Below, piece after piece: positions 51,121 to 61,567 of a DNA stretch of 64,000 bases. Numbering within the stretch: position 1 is the stretch's first letter; each line of letters begins with the position of its first letter. Made by a program: the position numbers and the translations under genes. The DNA is from Ricinus communis. Lineage: Eukaryota > Streptophyta > Magnoliopsida > Malpighiales > Euphorbiaceae. The stretch is from assembly GCF_019578655.1 (NCBI RefSeq), contig NC_063264.1, positions 7,729,213-7,793,212 of the forward strand. Reading direction: 5' to 3'. Under the pieces are notes generated by a model. It did not search any database, was not told the DNA's origin, and saw only the letters and a program-made list of their open reading frames with translations.

Positions 51121-54100
51121 ACAACATATCAATAAACTACTAAAATATCTTAATTATATATACATAATATTAATCCATCACAAACCATCTAAATCCCACA
51201 AAGTTATACGTGCTAAACGTGGTTGAATAGGTTAACCTTGTAGAGTTTGACTTAGCCAACTAATCAAGTCAAGGAATTGGAAGCAAGTGAAATTTCTATA
51301 TCAATTTAATTTTACATTAATTAATTGTAAGAAATTAAAAATAGGAATAGCCCCCAGGCAGATAAAAATAGAAGCCCTTTTCTATCCCAATCTAAAAATT
51401 CAATAAATTAATTTTATTTTATTTTTATTCTCATAAAAATCTTTGAATTCATAAATTCATAGATTCTCCGCTTTATTCTCACAAAAATCTTTGAATTGAT
51501 GGATCCAAAAACTCAAACTTGATTTTTTCATGCCAAGCATTAATTATGTCTCAATATTAAGAAGAAGTATCTTAATAATGTGATTTCTTTTTATTTGGTG
51601 TATCATGGATCACGGATTATAGATACTATACTATAGTCCGATTAAAAATAAACTGTAAACATGGGATCAATAAGGAATAGATTCTTTATTATTTTGAAAA
51701 TGATACACAAAATTTACATTTGTAGATGTTGTGAGTAACTACTTCCCATAATAAGATTAAACAAGAACATTCCATGTTATAAAACATACAAATTGAACCT
51801 CTAATACACCCGCACTTAGATTTCAAATTAGGACAAGAGAAAAATTAAAACCCATATGTCTTCATATCTAAAAATATACAATTGTTTTATATAAAAAATA
51901 AACAATTGTGTTTTTCTTTTTACTCGCGAGATTAGTTTAGTGATAAATGCAAAATCTCAAGTTTGAGAACACATTTTTTATTTTGTAACTTAAAAAAAAT
52001 TATTAATATCAATGTAATTGATATATTTAATGAGATAATATATTTCTTTTTACAGCATGACATTTATCATACCTCCACTTATATAATACATATTTCTTGT
52101 ATGAGCGTTGTATTAGAAAATTAATAATGTTATCGTAAAATATTGTGTTTTATTAATAAGATAAATAATGCAGACTGATTTATTCAGAAAAAAGAAAAGG
52201 GAATTAAATACTTAAAATTAAAAATAAAAATTGATTATTAAGAAAAAAAAGCTCGAGACAAATATTGTCTTTTAATAAAGAAAAAAAAATCAATGTTGAA
52301 CTAGCCCGTCTAAAATGATGAAGTGGGGGACACTGTACATCGCACGTGATAGATGATGACACAGCAAAACGGTGCGCGCTGGCCACACAAAGTGCGGTGC
52401 CCAGCGTAGGAGGCCATAAACTCAGTATCGGATAATTTTATTCTTTTTTTTTGTTATAATTTTTGCTTCTTTAATTTATCTATGCTATCTTGGCTCACCT
52501 TTTGTGTATTAAAAAGTAATTATTTAATAATTGTATATAAAAATATTATATATATACTGTGAGTTTTTTATATTTAAAATTTAAAAAATTATTAAGTTCT
52601 ATCTATTAATAGAGTTTTTAAAAACTAAATTTATTTTTTTAGAATTATTTAACTTAATGAATTAATAATTTTAATCAATTAAATATATTAATTATAAAAA
52701 GATCGACTATATATATATATATATATTATAAATTAATAATATGTCTATAGTATTACATTAAAAAATAAAAATGGAATCGGATCGGACTCGAATTTTCTAA
52801 ACATTTCTGATAAGCCGAGGTGAATACCAAAACCATTAATAGACTAAATTTGGTGGGTTTGGATTATTGGTTATTGTGAGATTATGGAGGAGCTGTTCTC
52901 GAACGTGAAGAAGGTTATTGTTGGTTAGAAGAGGAGCCAACTTAGACCCACCTACCAAACCACCCATGAAAATTGATGGCTAGCCTTTTTTACAATTATT
53001 ACACATGCATACTGCAGAAATATTTGGCTTAGTTTATGTTAAGTTGACCTAGTTATTGAACTGTTAAATGGCATTTCTAATTGGTGAAAATCCAAATTAA
53101 TTTATTTTTTAAATGGCCTCAAAGCAGATAGTAAGTGTTATTTAATTTATTAAATAATTTTTATAATTGCTTTCTATACTTAAAACTTAATTTTAGATAA
53201 AAAATTAAATTCAAAACTAATAGATTAAATCCTTATGTTCATTTTTCATCATTATAAAATAGTGTAACTATGACAATAAGTAACAATTTTATTTACCTTT
53301 ATATTTTTATTTTTGAAAATTACGGAGAATCTTACATGTTCATATTAACATAAAAATGTGATAATATAAAAATATTATTTTTGTACATAACGTGGCCTAG
53401 TTTTAATAAAACATGATTATATTCATTTATTATCTATCATTTTTAATAAATACTTATTATTTTTTTACTGTGAACGATAAAAATATAACTGTTTAAATAA
53501 ATTTCATAATTCATTTAAATTTAAGTAATAAAAATGATTATTATATTTTAGGGCTTTAATTTGGAGAAAAAAGGAAAAGAAAAAAAGTAAAAGTAAGTTT
53601 GGTGTGAAGGGAATCTTAACTTAATGGATAAGAGTAATGATAATTAGGGTTATGATTATGACAATAATCAACAATGATGGGAGGCACTTCACCCGTGAAG
53701 ATATAGTAATGGATAACGGGTGACATCCAAAAATTCTGTCCAATTTGCGTTCACACTTGCCTTTTAAGCCAAAGATTCCGTTTACTGCCGTGTTCACACT
53801 TGATAGCCCACCAAATTTGGGTCGGCCTCAGCTTGATGGCTGGCTAGCTAGTTGTGCGGCTTTTGTCGGCAGTTGGAGCTCCATGGCATAGGTAGATATG
53901 CACTAAAATCATACGTCATTCAAGGACAATATTTTATTAGTTACATTTATATAAATTATTAATAAGCATATATTAGATATTATTTTTCAAAATTAGTCTT
54001 TTTTTTTAAAATATATTATATATTAGTCAATGTACTGATTCGTATTGATATAATAAGTGTTAAGTGATGAGAGTGTTATTGTTGCAAGGAATGAATTTAG

Positions 54101-54640
54101 ATTTAAGTATTTTTTTATTATATTGAATGAACTATTATTTTATAATAGATATTAAAAATTTATTTTTTATTATAACTAATTAAGCCTCTGATAAATATGA
54201 TAAGAATAAATATCATATAATAAAATTTATCTGTATAAAAAATTTCATAACTTGATTACATAATATGAATAGAATTAATATAAATAGATAAATATTATTT
54301 TTAGACCTTGAATGTTAGATTTATAAATGATATTTTATTTTAAAATTATCAAAAATAATATTAAGTTTTAACATCAATTAATAAATATCTAAATTATATC
54401 TAAATATATGTTGTTTGATATTTTTATATTTTAAATTTTAAATTTTAAATTCAATACTAAATATATAAATTTAAACATAAGACTATAAAATAGATATGCA
54501 CAACCTATATTTAAATACTAAAAAGTAATTGAATAAGATCTTATTCGTTCCTATAAAAGATTTTTGAAAAAAATTATTCACATAAGATTTTAAAGAATTT
54601 AAAAACAATAAAGAAACTTATTTAACGGAGCAATTAATCA
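51121..54640. other. AT-rich intergenic region
   Basis: No gene found. A stretch at about 51925-51975 vaguely resembles tRNA-type A and B boxes and could be an old SINE. About 52310-52430 and 53640-53900 are more complex but show no coding signature. A short (TA)n run lies at about 52708-52728. Confidence 0.55.
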
Positions 54641-55235
54641 TAATGTTTGGTTGAAATCTATAAAATTTATAAAATAAATTTATAATTAAAATTTATATAC
54701 TTTGAATAAAGGGAAAGTTAAGTTAGAATTATATGGAATAATAATACAAATGATTGTTGAATTTTGCACTCAGTTTCATTTTAATATAAGACTCTAATTT
54801 ATTTCGTTTCAGTCATCCAATTTTAATTTTATTTCAATTTAGTAATTTTACAAATAAAAAATTGACATGTGGCAAGAATAATCAATAAGAAAAATATAAT
54901 TAAATAAAAAAAATGATATGTCAATCTTTTATTGGTAAAATGACTAAATTGCAACTAAAACTAAAATTAAATAATTAAAACTACAAAGATTAAAATTTTG
55001 TGACCAAAATAAAATTAAATATAAGATTTAGTAACTATATATACTATTATTTTAAATTTTACATATTCAATGATTTATGTAAAATTTATAACTGAACTAA
55101 ATTCTAATAAAATAGATAAGATTTTTAAATATAATTTATATAAATTTATTAATATATTTCAAAACATTAAAATTATTTTTTATTTTTTTTATATTGTTTA
55201 AATAAAATAAATTTTTTAATAAATTTGAAATAAAC
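54641..55235. mobile_element. MITE-like element carrying a nested foldback insertion
   Basis: The left end TAATGTTTGGTTGAAATC and the right end AATTTGAAATAAAC match the family seen at 34272 and 38407. The block AAATTCTAATAAAATAGATAAG near 55105 aligns with the 38407 copy. In the duplicated segment at about 59310-59350 the flanks GGAGCAATTAA and TTATGT(T/C)AA lie close together with no element between, which gives an empty site. The interior is interrupted by the foldback element at about 54750-55035. Confidence 0.72.
54750..55035. mobile_element. Foldback (palindromic) MITE nested in the MITE above
   Basis: The arms are imperfect inverted copies around a centre near 54890. The left arm has CAATTTAGTAATTTTAC and AATTGACATG; the right arm read in reverse has CAATTTAGTCATTTTACC and GATTGACATA. 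The arm match extends over roughly 65 bp and more weakly beyond. The insertion splits sequence that is continuous in the 38407-38652 family member. Confidence 0.65.
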
Positions 55236-55440
55236 TTATGTCAAGAAGAGATTGAAAAGTTATTTTGTAGCCAAGTTGGGGTAAGAGCTTAGCCATGGAT
55301 GCACAGCCAAGCCAAACATATCTAAACCAACTTTTATAGACTAGAGAGTAGTATATTATATAAATTAATTAATAATGATGATAGAGTCATCACATCACAT
55401 GCAACTACATTTCAGTTTTGCTGATGAGGTCAACACTCAC

Positions 55441-55646
55441 TACAATGCCATGTCACCCAACAATCTTATCCTACGTGGCAACGTATTAGGTTTGACTCTT
55501 TCTCCTACAAAATAAAATTAAAAATAAAAATAATAAGCAACTTGCCTCCTCCTCCTTTATATATGCCCACCACCTTCCCCTCTCCAAAACCTCCTTGCTC
55601 TCTTTACACCTACGCCAACCAAACCAAACCAGAGAAGCAAGAACAA
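55441..55646 (+). promoter_or_regulatory. Promoter and leader of MGNC gene copy 1
   Basis: Conserved with the paralogue. CTACGTGGCA (55471-55480) contains an ACGTG core of the ABRE/G-box type. TTTGACTCTT (55491-55500) contains the W-box core TTGAC. A TATA box, TTTATATATG, lies at 55557-55566, 90 bp before the ATG. ABRE- and W-box-like elements suggest stress or defence regulation. This is inferred from motifs only. Confidence 0.6.
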
Positions 55647-55991
55647 ATGGGAAATTGCTTACGGCGAGAATCCTCCATGCAATGGGGCGGTGACGACTGG
55701 GGATCACCGCTGCCGGATGACCGGTTCTTCTCTAGCAATACAAGGCAAGAAGAGGAGAAAGGGCTTCTTCTAGGAGAAGACAAAGGTTCGACAATATCTT
55801 CAGCTACTGTTACAAGTACAGAAGTAAAGATCAAGATCACAAAGAAACAGCTGGAGGAGTTGCTTGGTAGGGTTGACATGAAAGAATTATCTATTGAACA
55901 AGTTCTAGCCCAGTTGATGAAGGTCGGCGACCCGTCATTTGAGACGCATCAACGCTCATGGAGGCCTAATCTACAAAGTATTCCCGAGTGA
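55647..55991 (+). CDS. Small MGNC-type protein with PADRE/DUF4228-like C terminus, copy 1
   Basis: Intronless, 114 aa. It begins MGNCLRRESSMQWGGDDWGS: Gly2 and Cys4 form a typical N-myristoylation plus palmitoylation signal, so plasma-membrane anchoring is likely. The middle is variable and low in hydrophobics. The conserved end reads KIKITKKQLEELLGRVDM, then LSIEQVLAQLMKV and RSWRPNLQSIPE. The KITKKQLEELL block resembles the last motif of PADRE (DUF4228) proteins, which respond to pathogens and abiotic stress, but the usual N-terminal half of that domain is absent. The molecular function is unknown. The open frame extends upstream to 55542, but the ATG at 55647 is chosen because it gives the acylation motif, follows the TATA-leader spacing, and is the point where the paralogue also starts. 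The frame is intact. Confidence 0.85.
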   Translation: MGNCLRRESSMQWGGDDWGSPLPDDRFFSSNTRQEEEKGLLLGEDKGSTISSATVTSTEVKIKITKKQLEELLGRVDMKELSIEQVLAQLMKVGDPSFETHQRSWRPNLQSIPE

Positions 55992-57670
55992 TGACCCATT
56001 ACATAGCGTTTCTGTGCTCCAAACTTTTCTAGCGAGATCTATTAGCTTAATTAATGTACTATATTAGGCTCCCTGTCTTGTGTTACGAGATCAGAGGAGG
56101 GTCATGGTTCGAATTCACGGTCGACCTTCTGTAACATATAGTTTTGTTCGGTATTAGATCAAGAGAAATGGAGCTGGAAAGCCTCTCTTTAGGACTTGTT
56201 CATTGTGTATATACATAGGAAAACCAATTCTTGATTTAGAGTTCAAGAACCCTTTTTCTTTTTTTTTCCCTTAAATGCAATTTTGGATTGATATGCATTG
56301 AAAGTGCCCAATGAACTGAAGATGAGCCACTATGCAACAAGTGCAATGGGCATTTAGTTGAACATGTCGTCTGCATATGTCATTCTCATTCAACCACTTA
56401 GCAAAAAATTAATGCAATGTAAAGTAAAATTTTTATAAAGTAAAAAAAAATAACTTTATTTATAAATTGATACTTTCTTTTCTAAAAAATAATTAAGAAT
56501 TTCAAGACGTTATAAGATTTTAAAAAATATTCATCCAAACAAGACATAAATGAAATCAGGAAAAGAAAAGAAAAGCCAAGCCTGGATGGCTGGATCAGAT
56601 ACTGATTTGTACGGTTTCAAACTCTTATAATAAGGTCTCATATTACTGATTCAACTCTTGTACATTTCGCAAATCAATTAATTAAGACCAAAATTAACAA
56701 AAGAAGACAGAGTTGTACGTGCTAAGTCAATAAGAGGGTCACTATCTGCATTAATTAGATAGGGCCTGCTTGAGTTGCTATGTATGTTTCCAAAATGGTT
56801 GGCTAGCTTAAAAGGGCAAACCCAAGTCACTTGTGATGTATAATTCCAGCAACATAAGTGATATATATGGATACGGGAAAATACAAACAGTGTTACTACT
56901 ATTTTACTTCTTCAGAGTTTTGTACAATTCAGATTTACATCAGCTAAAGTCTGAATCTAATTAGTTAAGTACAAAACTTAATTGATCTAACACTATGACT
57001 TCAAATAGAACCTCAAACTTAACTTTATCATTAAACATATGTGCATGCATTAGTATTTACTATAATGAAAGTCTGAGAAATGGCTAAATATTTTTTTTCT
57101 GTCTCAGTATATAAACCGCAATCAATAAAAGAGTGATACGTATATATGAATGTTTTATATTTTGAGATTAAATATGTATTAATCATCTATTAGTTTGATG
57201 TATGTATAGAGATATACCCTTAAACTATATATATATAAAAGAAAGATGATAGTGATATATACCAAATTTCAATATTATGATAGTTTAGTATACATACCAA
57301 AATCTGCATTGTGTTAAGATCAAGGAATCTGTTCCAATTAATCAATGTGAATAATAAATTAACAATAATAAATGTGATGCATTTGAATACGCAAAAATAA
57401 ATAAATAAATATACTTTTTTTTTTTTGAAAAAGTGTATGAAAGGCACCAATTTCCATTAGAGAAACTTTAGTAAATAATAAACAAAAATCAAATCTGTTT
57501 CACTCCTGTGAGGAAAATAGAAATATAAAACACTCTCTGCCTACATAAAGAGAAGCTACCTGGGAGCAACGTATCTCATTTAGTGCTATTTATTTATTAA
57601 AAAGAGTATTTTTAAGTCCTTATCAGAATTGAATTTTTCTTTGATTCATTCTGATACTGAACTAATGTCA
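55992..57670. other. 3' UTR and spacer of MGNC gene copy 1
   Basis: The first ~900 bp are conserved with copy 2 (for example the GCATATGTCATT region near 56371), including transcribed-looking 3' UTR. Sequence around 57140-57225 (TTTTATATTTTGAGATTAAA, then AATCATCTATTAGTTTG) recurs near 58760-58840 and is a small dispersed repeat. No further gene is seen. Confidence 0.6.
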
Positions 57671-57679
57671 AATTTAAAC

Positions 57680-58500
57680 ACTCCCGTCCCCTAGAAGGAC
57701 CCTAAAAAGATACTCACACGTCATTCAGAATAGCCACCACAACGAACAAATCCCGAAGAAATAGATTTCCATGTAACTTTGTAAGTTTGCCAATAATTCC
57801 TTTGCCCATCTCATTTCCTATCTTTTCTTTCCGTCTCTGAGTACCCGTCCCCCTAGAAGGACAGGAGCGTTTCTTAAAAAGCTCTCAGAACTCAGTGCCA
57901 GACACCCTTAAAATGGAAATAAGACAAGAAGTTAGGAAAGAATTTGAAAAATGAAGGATATCTGGACTACTATGGAGCTCGAGAAATTCAGGGAAGATGG
58001 ACCATCTTTGGCTGAACAAGTCTTGCAAGAATCCAATGTTAGAGCCACCAACACAAAAGCCGAGATCTAAGGACTCAAGTTTCAGAATCCGATGCTGATG
58101 TTAGGCCGATGCAGTCCAATGCTGAATTTTCTCTGCGAATATTAAGGAGTCACAATTGAAAGCAAGATCAATACCCTCATTCTTTCCATGTTTAAATTTC
58201 TCACCAATATTCCTCCTCGAATCTTGAAAGATTCAATCAGGAGGCTATTAAGTTTGAAGAACAAACATGGATGCAGACAGTAAAAGCACTGAAGACAGGG
58301 ATGGAGCTAGAAAAGTTTATAGATAAACTTGACACTAGAAAAACAAAAGTCAGAAAATTTTTCAAAAGCAAAAAGCATGTAGAGTTGGACAAAGGAATAA
58401 GATCAATGCAAGGATTTTCTTGCAATCAAAGGAATTTTCATCTAAGATATAATATTACTGCATGCATGGAGGCTATAGACTTTACCTAATAATGGCTTTT
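57680..58500 (+). pseudogene. Unrecognised coding-like remnant
   Basis: Less AT-rich than its surroundings and absent from the matching part of copy 2. The plus strand gives Lys/Glu-rich pieces: EVRKEFEK near 57940, TMELEKFREDGPSLAEQ near 57970-58020, and an open stretch at 58271-58489 with GMELEKFIDKLDTRKTKV. They lie in different frames with stops between. The repeated phrase CCCTAGAAGGAC occurs at about 57691 and 57849. This could be a decayed captured gene or retroelement piece. I do not recognise a family. Confidence 0.3.
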
Positions 58501-58687
58501 CTTTCTTTTGGTCAAACTTATGCATGCTGAGTTTAATTTGACTTGCATGCCTATGTATATGCAAGTGGTCTCAGCCTATGATAAGAATAAGACTTTTCTC
58601 ATCAACTGCAGGCCCTACATTTGATTGATTTTCTTCTTTCCTTATGTATATGTATTTGGTGCATAGTCGCAGCAGATAGTAAACTCA

Positions 58688-58691
<4 letters not shown>

Positions 58692-58756
<65 letters not shown>
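58692..58756. repeat. (TA)n microsatellite, about 65 bp
   Basis: Long pure TA run between the two duplicated segments. Confidence 0.95.
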
Positions 58757-58758
<2 letters not shown>

Positions 58759-59290
58759 TGTTTTATATTTTGATATTAGATAATTGATAACTATTCTATT
58801 ATTTAAAATTAATAAATTTATGTTAATCATCTATCAGTTTGGTGCATAGATGGAAATACAAATCAAGTTTATACCAAATTTAATAAAAAATTTATTTGAG
58901 TACATAGATTTATGAAAAATCTTTATTCAGGCTTAGTGCGTTGCTCCAGCTATAGACAAAACCAATAAATGATTGACATATATTTATTAGTTTTAAATAA
59001 TAAAATGTGTGTTAATCATTCAATACTAAAGTATAAAACACTCGTACATACGTATTACAAACATATTAGTTATGATATATACATCAAGCCTATATAAGAA
59101 TCTCTATAGATTTATACTAATTTTAGAGTCAATTAATATAAATTTTTAAAAACAACAAATGGAAAAATTAGGACATTCAAATATATCTAACTAATATTAA
59201 TTTAAATTCAAATTCAGAATCTTGTAATCCTAAAAACTATATTATCCTTACATTAAAATTTATCCACATGATATTATTACAAAATTTAAA
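58757..59290. other. Spacer between duplication copies
   Basis: AT-rich with no gene. It includes a second occurrence of the small repeat seen at 57140-57225. Confidence 0.55.
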
Positions 59291-59439
59291 AACTGTAACG
59301 AAACCCGTTAAACGGAGCAATTAACCCCAAGTAAAATTATGTTAACAAGAGATTAAAAGCTTTGTCGCCAGGGTGAGGTAAGAGCTTAGCCATACATGCA
59401 AAACCAACTTTTATTAGATTGTATAAGTGATGATGATTG

Positions 59440-60790
59440 AGATTCTTTAACATGAGTTCGTAATCTTTTCATTTAATTTTGTTTTTGAAAGGAAGAAAAC
59501 TTGCATTAAGAGCTCAAAGCCTTAGAACAAACAGCTGGGAAAATTGTCACAGAAAATACAATCATCTAAAGAAAAAGCAACAGAAGCAAACAAATGAGCC
59601 ACTTTATTCCCTATAAGTCTAGCGTGAGACTGTTCCACTTCCTGGAAATCCTTTGTCTAACATCTAGATATCTTGAACAATTGAGCCGAATTTGGTTTCA
59701 CTGGACTGAATTGTCGAAGAGCTGAGATTACTCACTTTCTACAATAAGATTTTTTTTTTACGTATCTAAAATTAGTTTAGAGTGTGTCGGAAAGACTCCA
59801 AAGTCTGAACTAGAAACTTTAGTTAATTACTGTCTCATCTGCATGCTGCTTCAATAAATTTTTGATACCTGCTGTACGAACCAACGTCAAACTCCACAAG
59901 ATTGGTTCAGCTTTTGCACTCACGACATTAGACCTGTCCTTCGTTGTGGCGAACCATTCCTAACCCCCAGCTAGAGTCTCCCCTTTTTGCCTGCATCGAT
60001 GTTCATCTTCATAATATTCTGAGGAGGATGCGGACATTTCTGCTGAGCTTGCACGACAGAACCTTCAGCCTCACCGTTTGCTTGCAACAAATCGTAATCT
60101 GTTGAACCCTCTATTTTTCCCTACCACAATGGTCACGCTACCACACACCAGAGCCCGACAATTTCTTCATCCGAGTGTACCCTCAGATACTCGAACCAAC
60201 CACTGCAACATCGTTAACTCCCTCATATTTCTCCTGTCCATTTTCCAACACTACAATCAAACCAAGTTTCCTGAGAAAATCCTACAATCTTTGATAACAT
60301 GGCTTGAACTTTCCTTTGCCTCACCACATGCTCTCTTGAACTACACCTCGATGTCTTAAGGCTGTCTTGGTAGGGACTGCACATGAAATGTTTAATTTCT
60401 TGGAGGAATTTTGAGCCTCCAAATTAAGACGACTCCAATTATGATCAAATTCTGAAGTCCCACTTGAACCCCCTCTCCTTACCTCCGAACTAGTATATTA
60501 ACCAATCCGGATAGAAGATCCAAAAAAAGAAAAAAAAATTGGTAAGCTGAACAAACAGAAAACCAACCATTATCAGAATAATGCCCAATTCAACTATCTT
60601 CCAAACCAAAACCACTTATTGGTATTTCCTTGCTTAATAATGGCTGCCTCTTGTGCTAAGAAAGAGGAACCAATTGGTTTTGTTCCACCCTCTAACTGCC
60701 GGATTCGTACTATCTTTTACCCGAGCCTCTCTGTCTAAATCATTAGCAGCCGACCAAACATTTAAGCCATAAGAACAAGGTAACTAATTC
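59440..60790 (-). mobile_element. Degenerate LINE (non-LTR retrotransposon) 3' fragment
   Basis: On the minus strand, from about 60031, the reading PPQNIMKMNIDAG matches the start of the RNase H domain that follows RT in plant LINEs (PPxxxxKxNxDA). Further down, GNKVAHLFASVAFSLDD (about 59610-59560) matches its end (NxVAHxLAxxA). Upstream, about 60590-60550, HYSDNGWFSVCSAY resembles the zinc-binding region of LINE ORF2. Between these the frame shifts repeatedly, so the piece is dead. The left edge ends in ATTTTGTTTTTGAAAGG, a possible decayed poly(A) tail on the minus strand. It is absent from duplication copy 1. Confidence 0.65.
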
Positions 60791-60958
60791 TAAACTGAAT
60801 GATTGAAATTTCATTAAAAATTTTAAATAATGACTAACTAATTATTAAACCGAAATTTCTTAAACTTTACTTATTCATTTTGAATTCAGTAGTCAAAAAT
60901 ATCAATAAAAATACAATGCAACACATGCCATATAAAGTTTGATTTTCAATAAAAGTAA

Positions 60959-61174
60959 CTATAATGCCACATCATCCAACAATCTTATCCTATGTGGCAA
61001 AATATTAGGTTTGACTCTTTCTCCACCAAAAGAAAGCACCTCGCCTCCTTTATATATACCCATCACGTCCTCTCTATCTCCAAAACCTTGCTTTTTTTAC
61101 ACAATTATTATACCTACACCAACCAAACTCAACAAAGAAGGAAAAAGATTTGAAAGAAAAAAGAAAGAGAGAAC
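60959..61174 (+). promoter_or_regulatory. Promoter and leader of MGNC gene copy 2
   Basis: Aligns with the copy 1 promoter. The W-box-type TTTGACTCTT is kept (61010-61019), and so is the TATA box TTTATATATA (61049-61058, 126 bp before the ATG). The ACGTG core is changed: CTATGTGGCA (60990-60999) replaces CTACGTGGCA, one base different. Confidence 0.6.
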
Positions 61175-61567
61175 ATGGGAAATTGTCTACGGCGAGAATC
61201 CTCCATGCAATGGGGCGGTGACGACTGGGGATCACCAGCACCGGAGGTCCAGCTCTTCTCTAGCAGTACAAGGCATGTAAGGCAAGAAAATATTACGAAC
61301 ATAGAAGAGAAAGGGCTTCTTATAGGAGATAACAAAGGTACAACAATATCTCCAACTAGTGCTGCTGCTGCTGGTGCTACTACATCATCATGTAGAGAAT
61401 TAAAGATCAAGATTACAAAGAAACAGCTAGAGGAGTTGCTTGGTAGGGTTGACATGAACGAATTATCTATAGAACAAGTTTTGGTACAGTTGGTGAAGGT
61501 TAGCGACTCATCATTTGAGACACATCGACGGTCGTGGAGGCCTAATCTACAAAGTATTCCGGAGTGA
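61175..61567 (+). CDS. Small MGNC-type protein with PADRE/DUF4228-like C terminus, copy 2
   Basis: Intronless, 130 aa, the tandem paralogue of the gene at 55647. The first 20 residues are identical (MGNCLRRESS and MQWGGDDWGS), keeping Gly2/Cys4 for dual acylation. The C-terminal blocks KIKITKKQLEELLGRVDM, LSIEQVLVQLVKV and RSWRPNLQSIPE are nearly unchanged. The difference is a longer middle, with an extra HVRQENITNIEE piece and an Ala/Thr/Ser-rich insert (SAAAAGATTSS). Conservation of both ends with indels confined to the middle suggests selection on both copies. Function is unknown; membrane-associated stress signalling is an inference from acylation and the PADRE-like motif. A frame-shifted ATG upstream at 60939 is ignored. 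No break is seen. Confidence 0.86.
   Translation: MGNCLRRESSMQWGGDDWGSPAPEVQLFSSSTRHVRQENITNIEEKGLLIGDNKGTTISPTSAAAAGATTSSCRELKIKITKKQLEELLGRVDMNELSIEQVLVQLVKVSDSSFETHRRSWRPNLQSIPE

Larger units (their letters stand above)
54610..58620. repeat. Tandem segmental duplication, copy 1
   Basis: Landmarks shared with copy 2 (about 59290-63120) appear in the same order: GGAGCAATTAA, GTAAGAGCTTAGCCAT, a CAACAATCTTATCCTA promoter block, the whole MGNC gene, AGTGCCCAAT plus GCATATGTCATT, TTGAGTTGCT plus AAAATGGTTGGCT, GCATGCATGGAGGCT, and ATGATAAGAATA plus CTTTTCTCATCA. Copy 1 has its own insertions (the nested MITEs and a coding-like stretch at 57.7-58.5 kb). Confidence 0.85.

Noticed and set aside
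51925..52050. SINE-like A/B box pattern
   Set aside because: The match to tRNA promoter boxes is too weak, and no poly(A) tail or target duplication could be shown.
56095..56135. GGTTCGAATTC resembling a tRNA B box
   Set aside because: No A box, cloverleaf or acceptor stem fits around it. The same phrase occurs in the paralogous 3' UTR (near 61680), so it is part of the duplicated gene's UTR.
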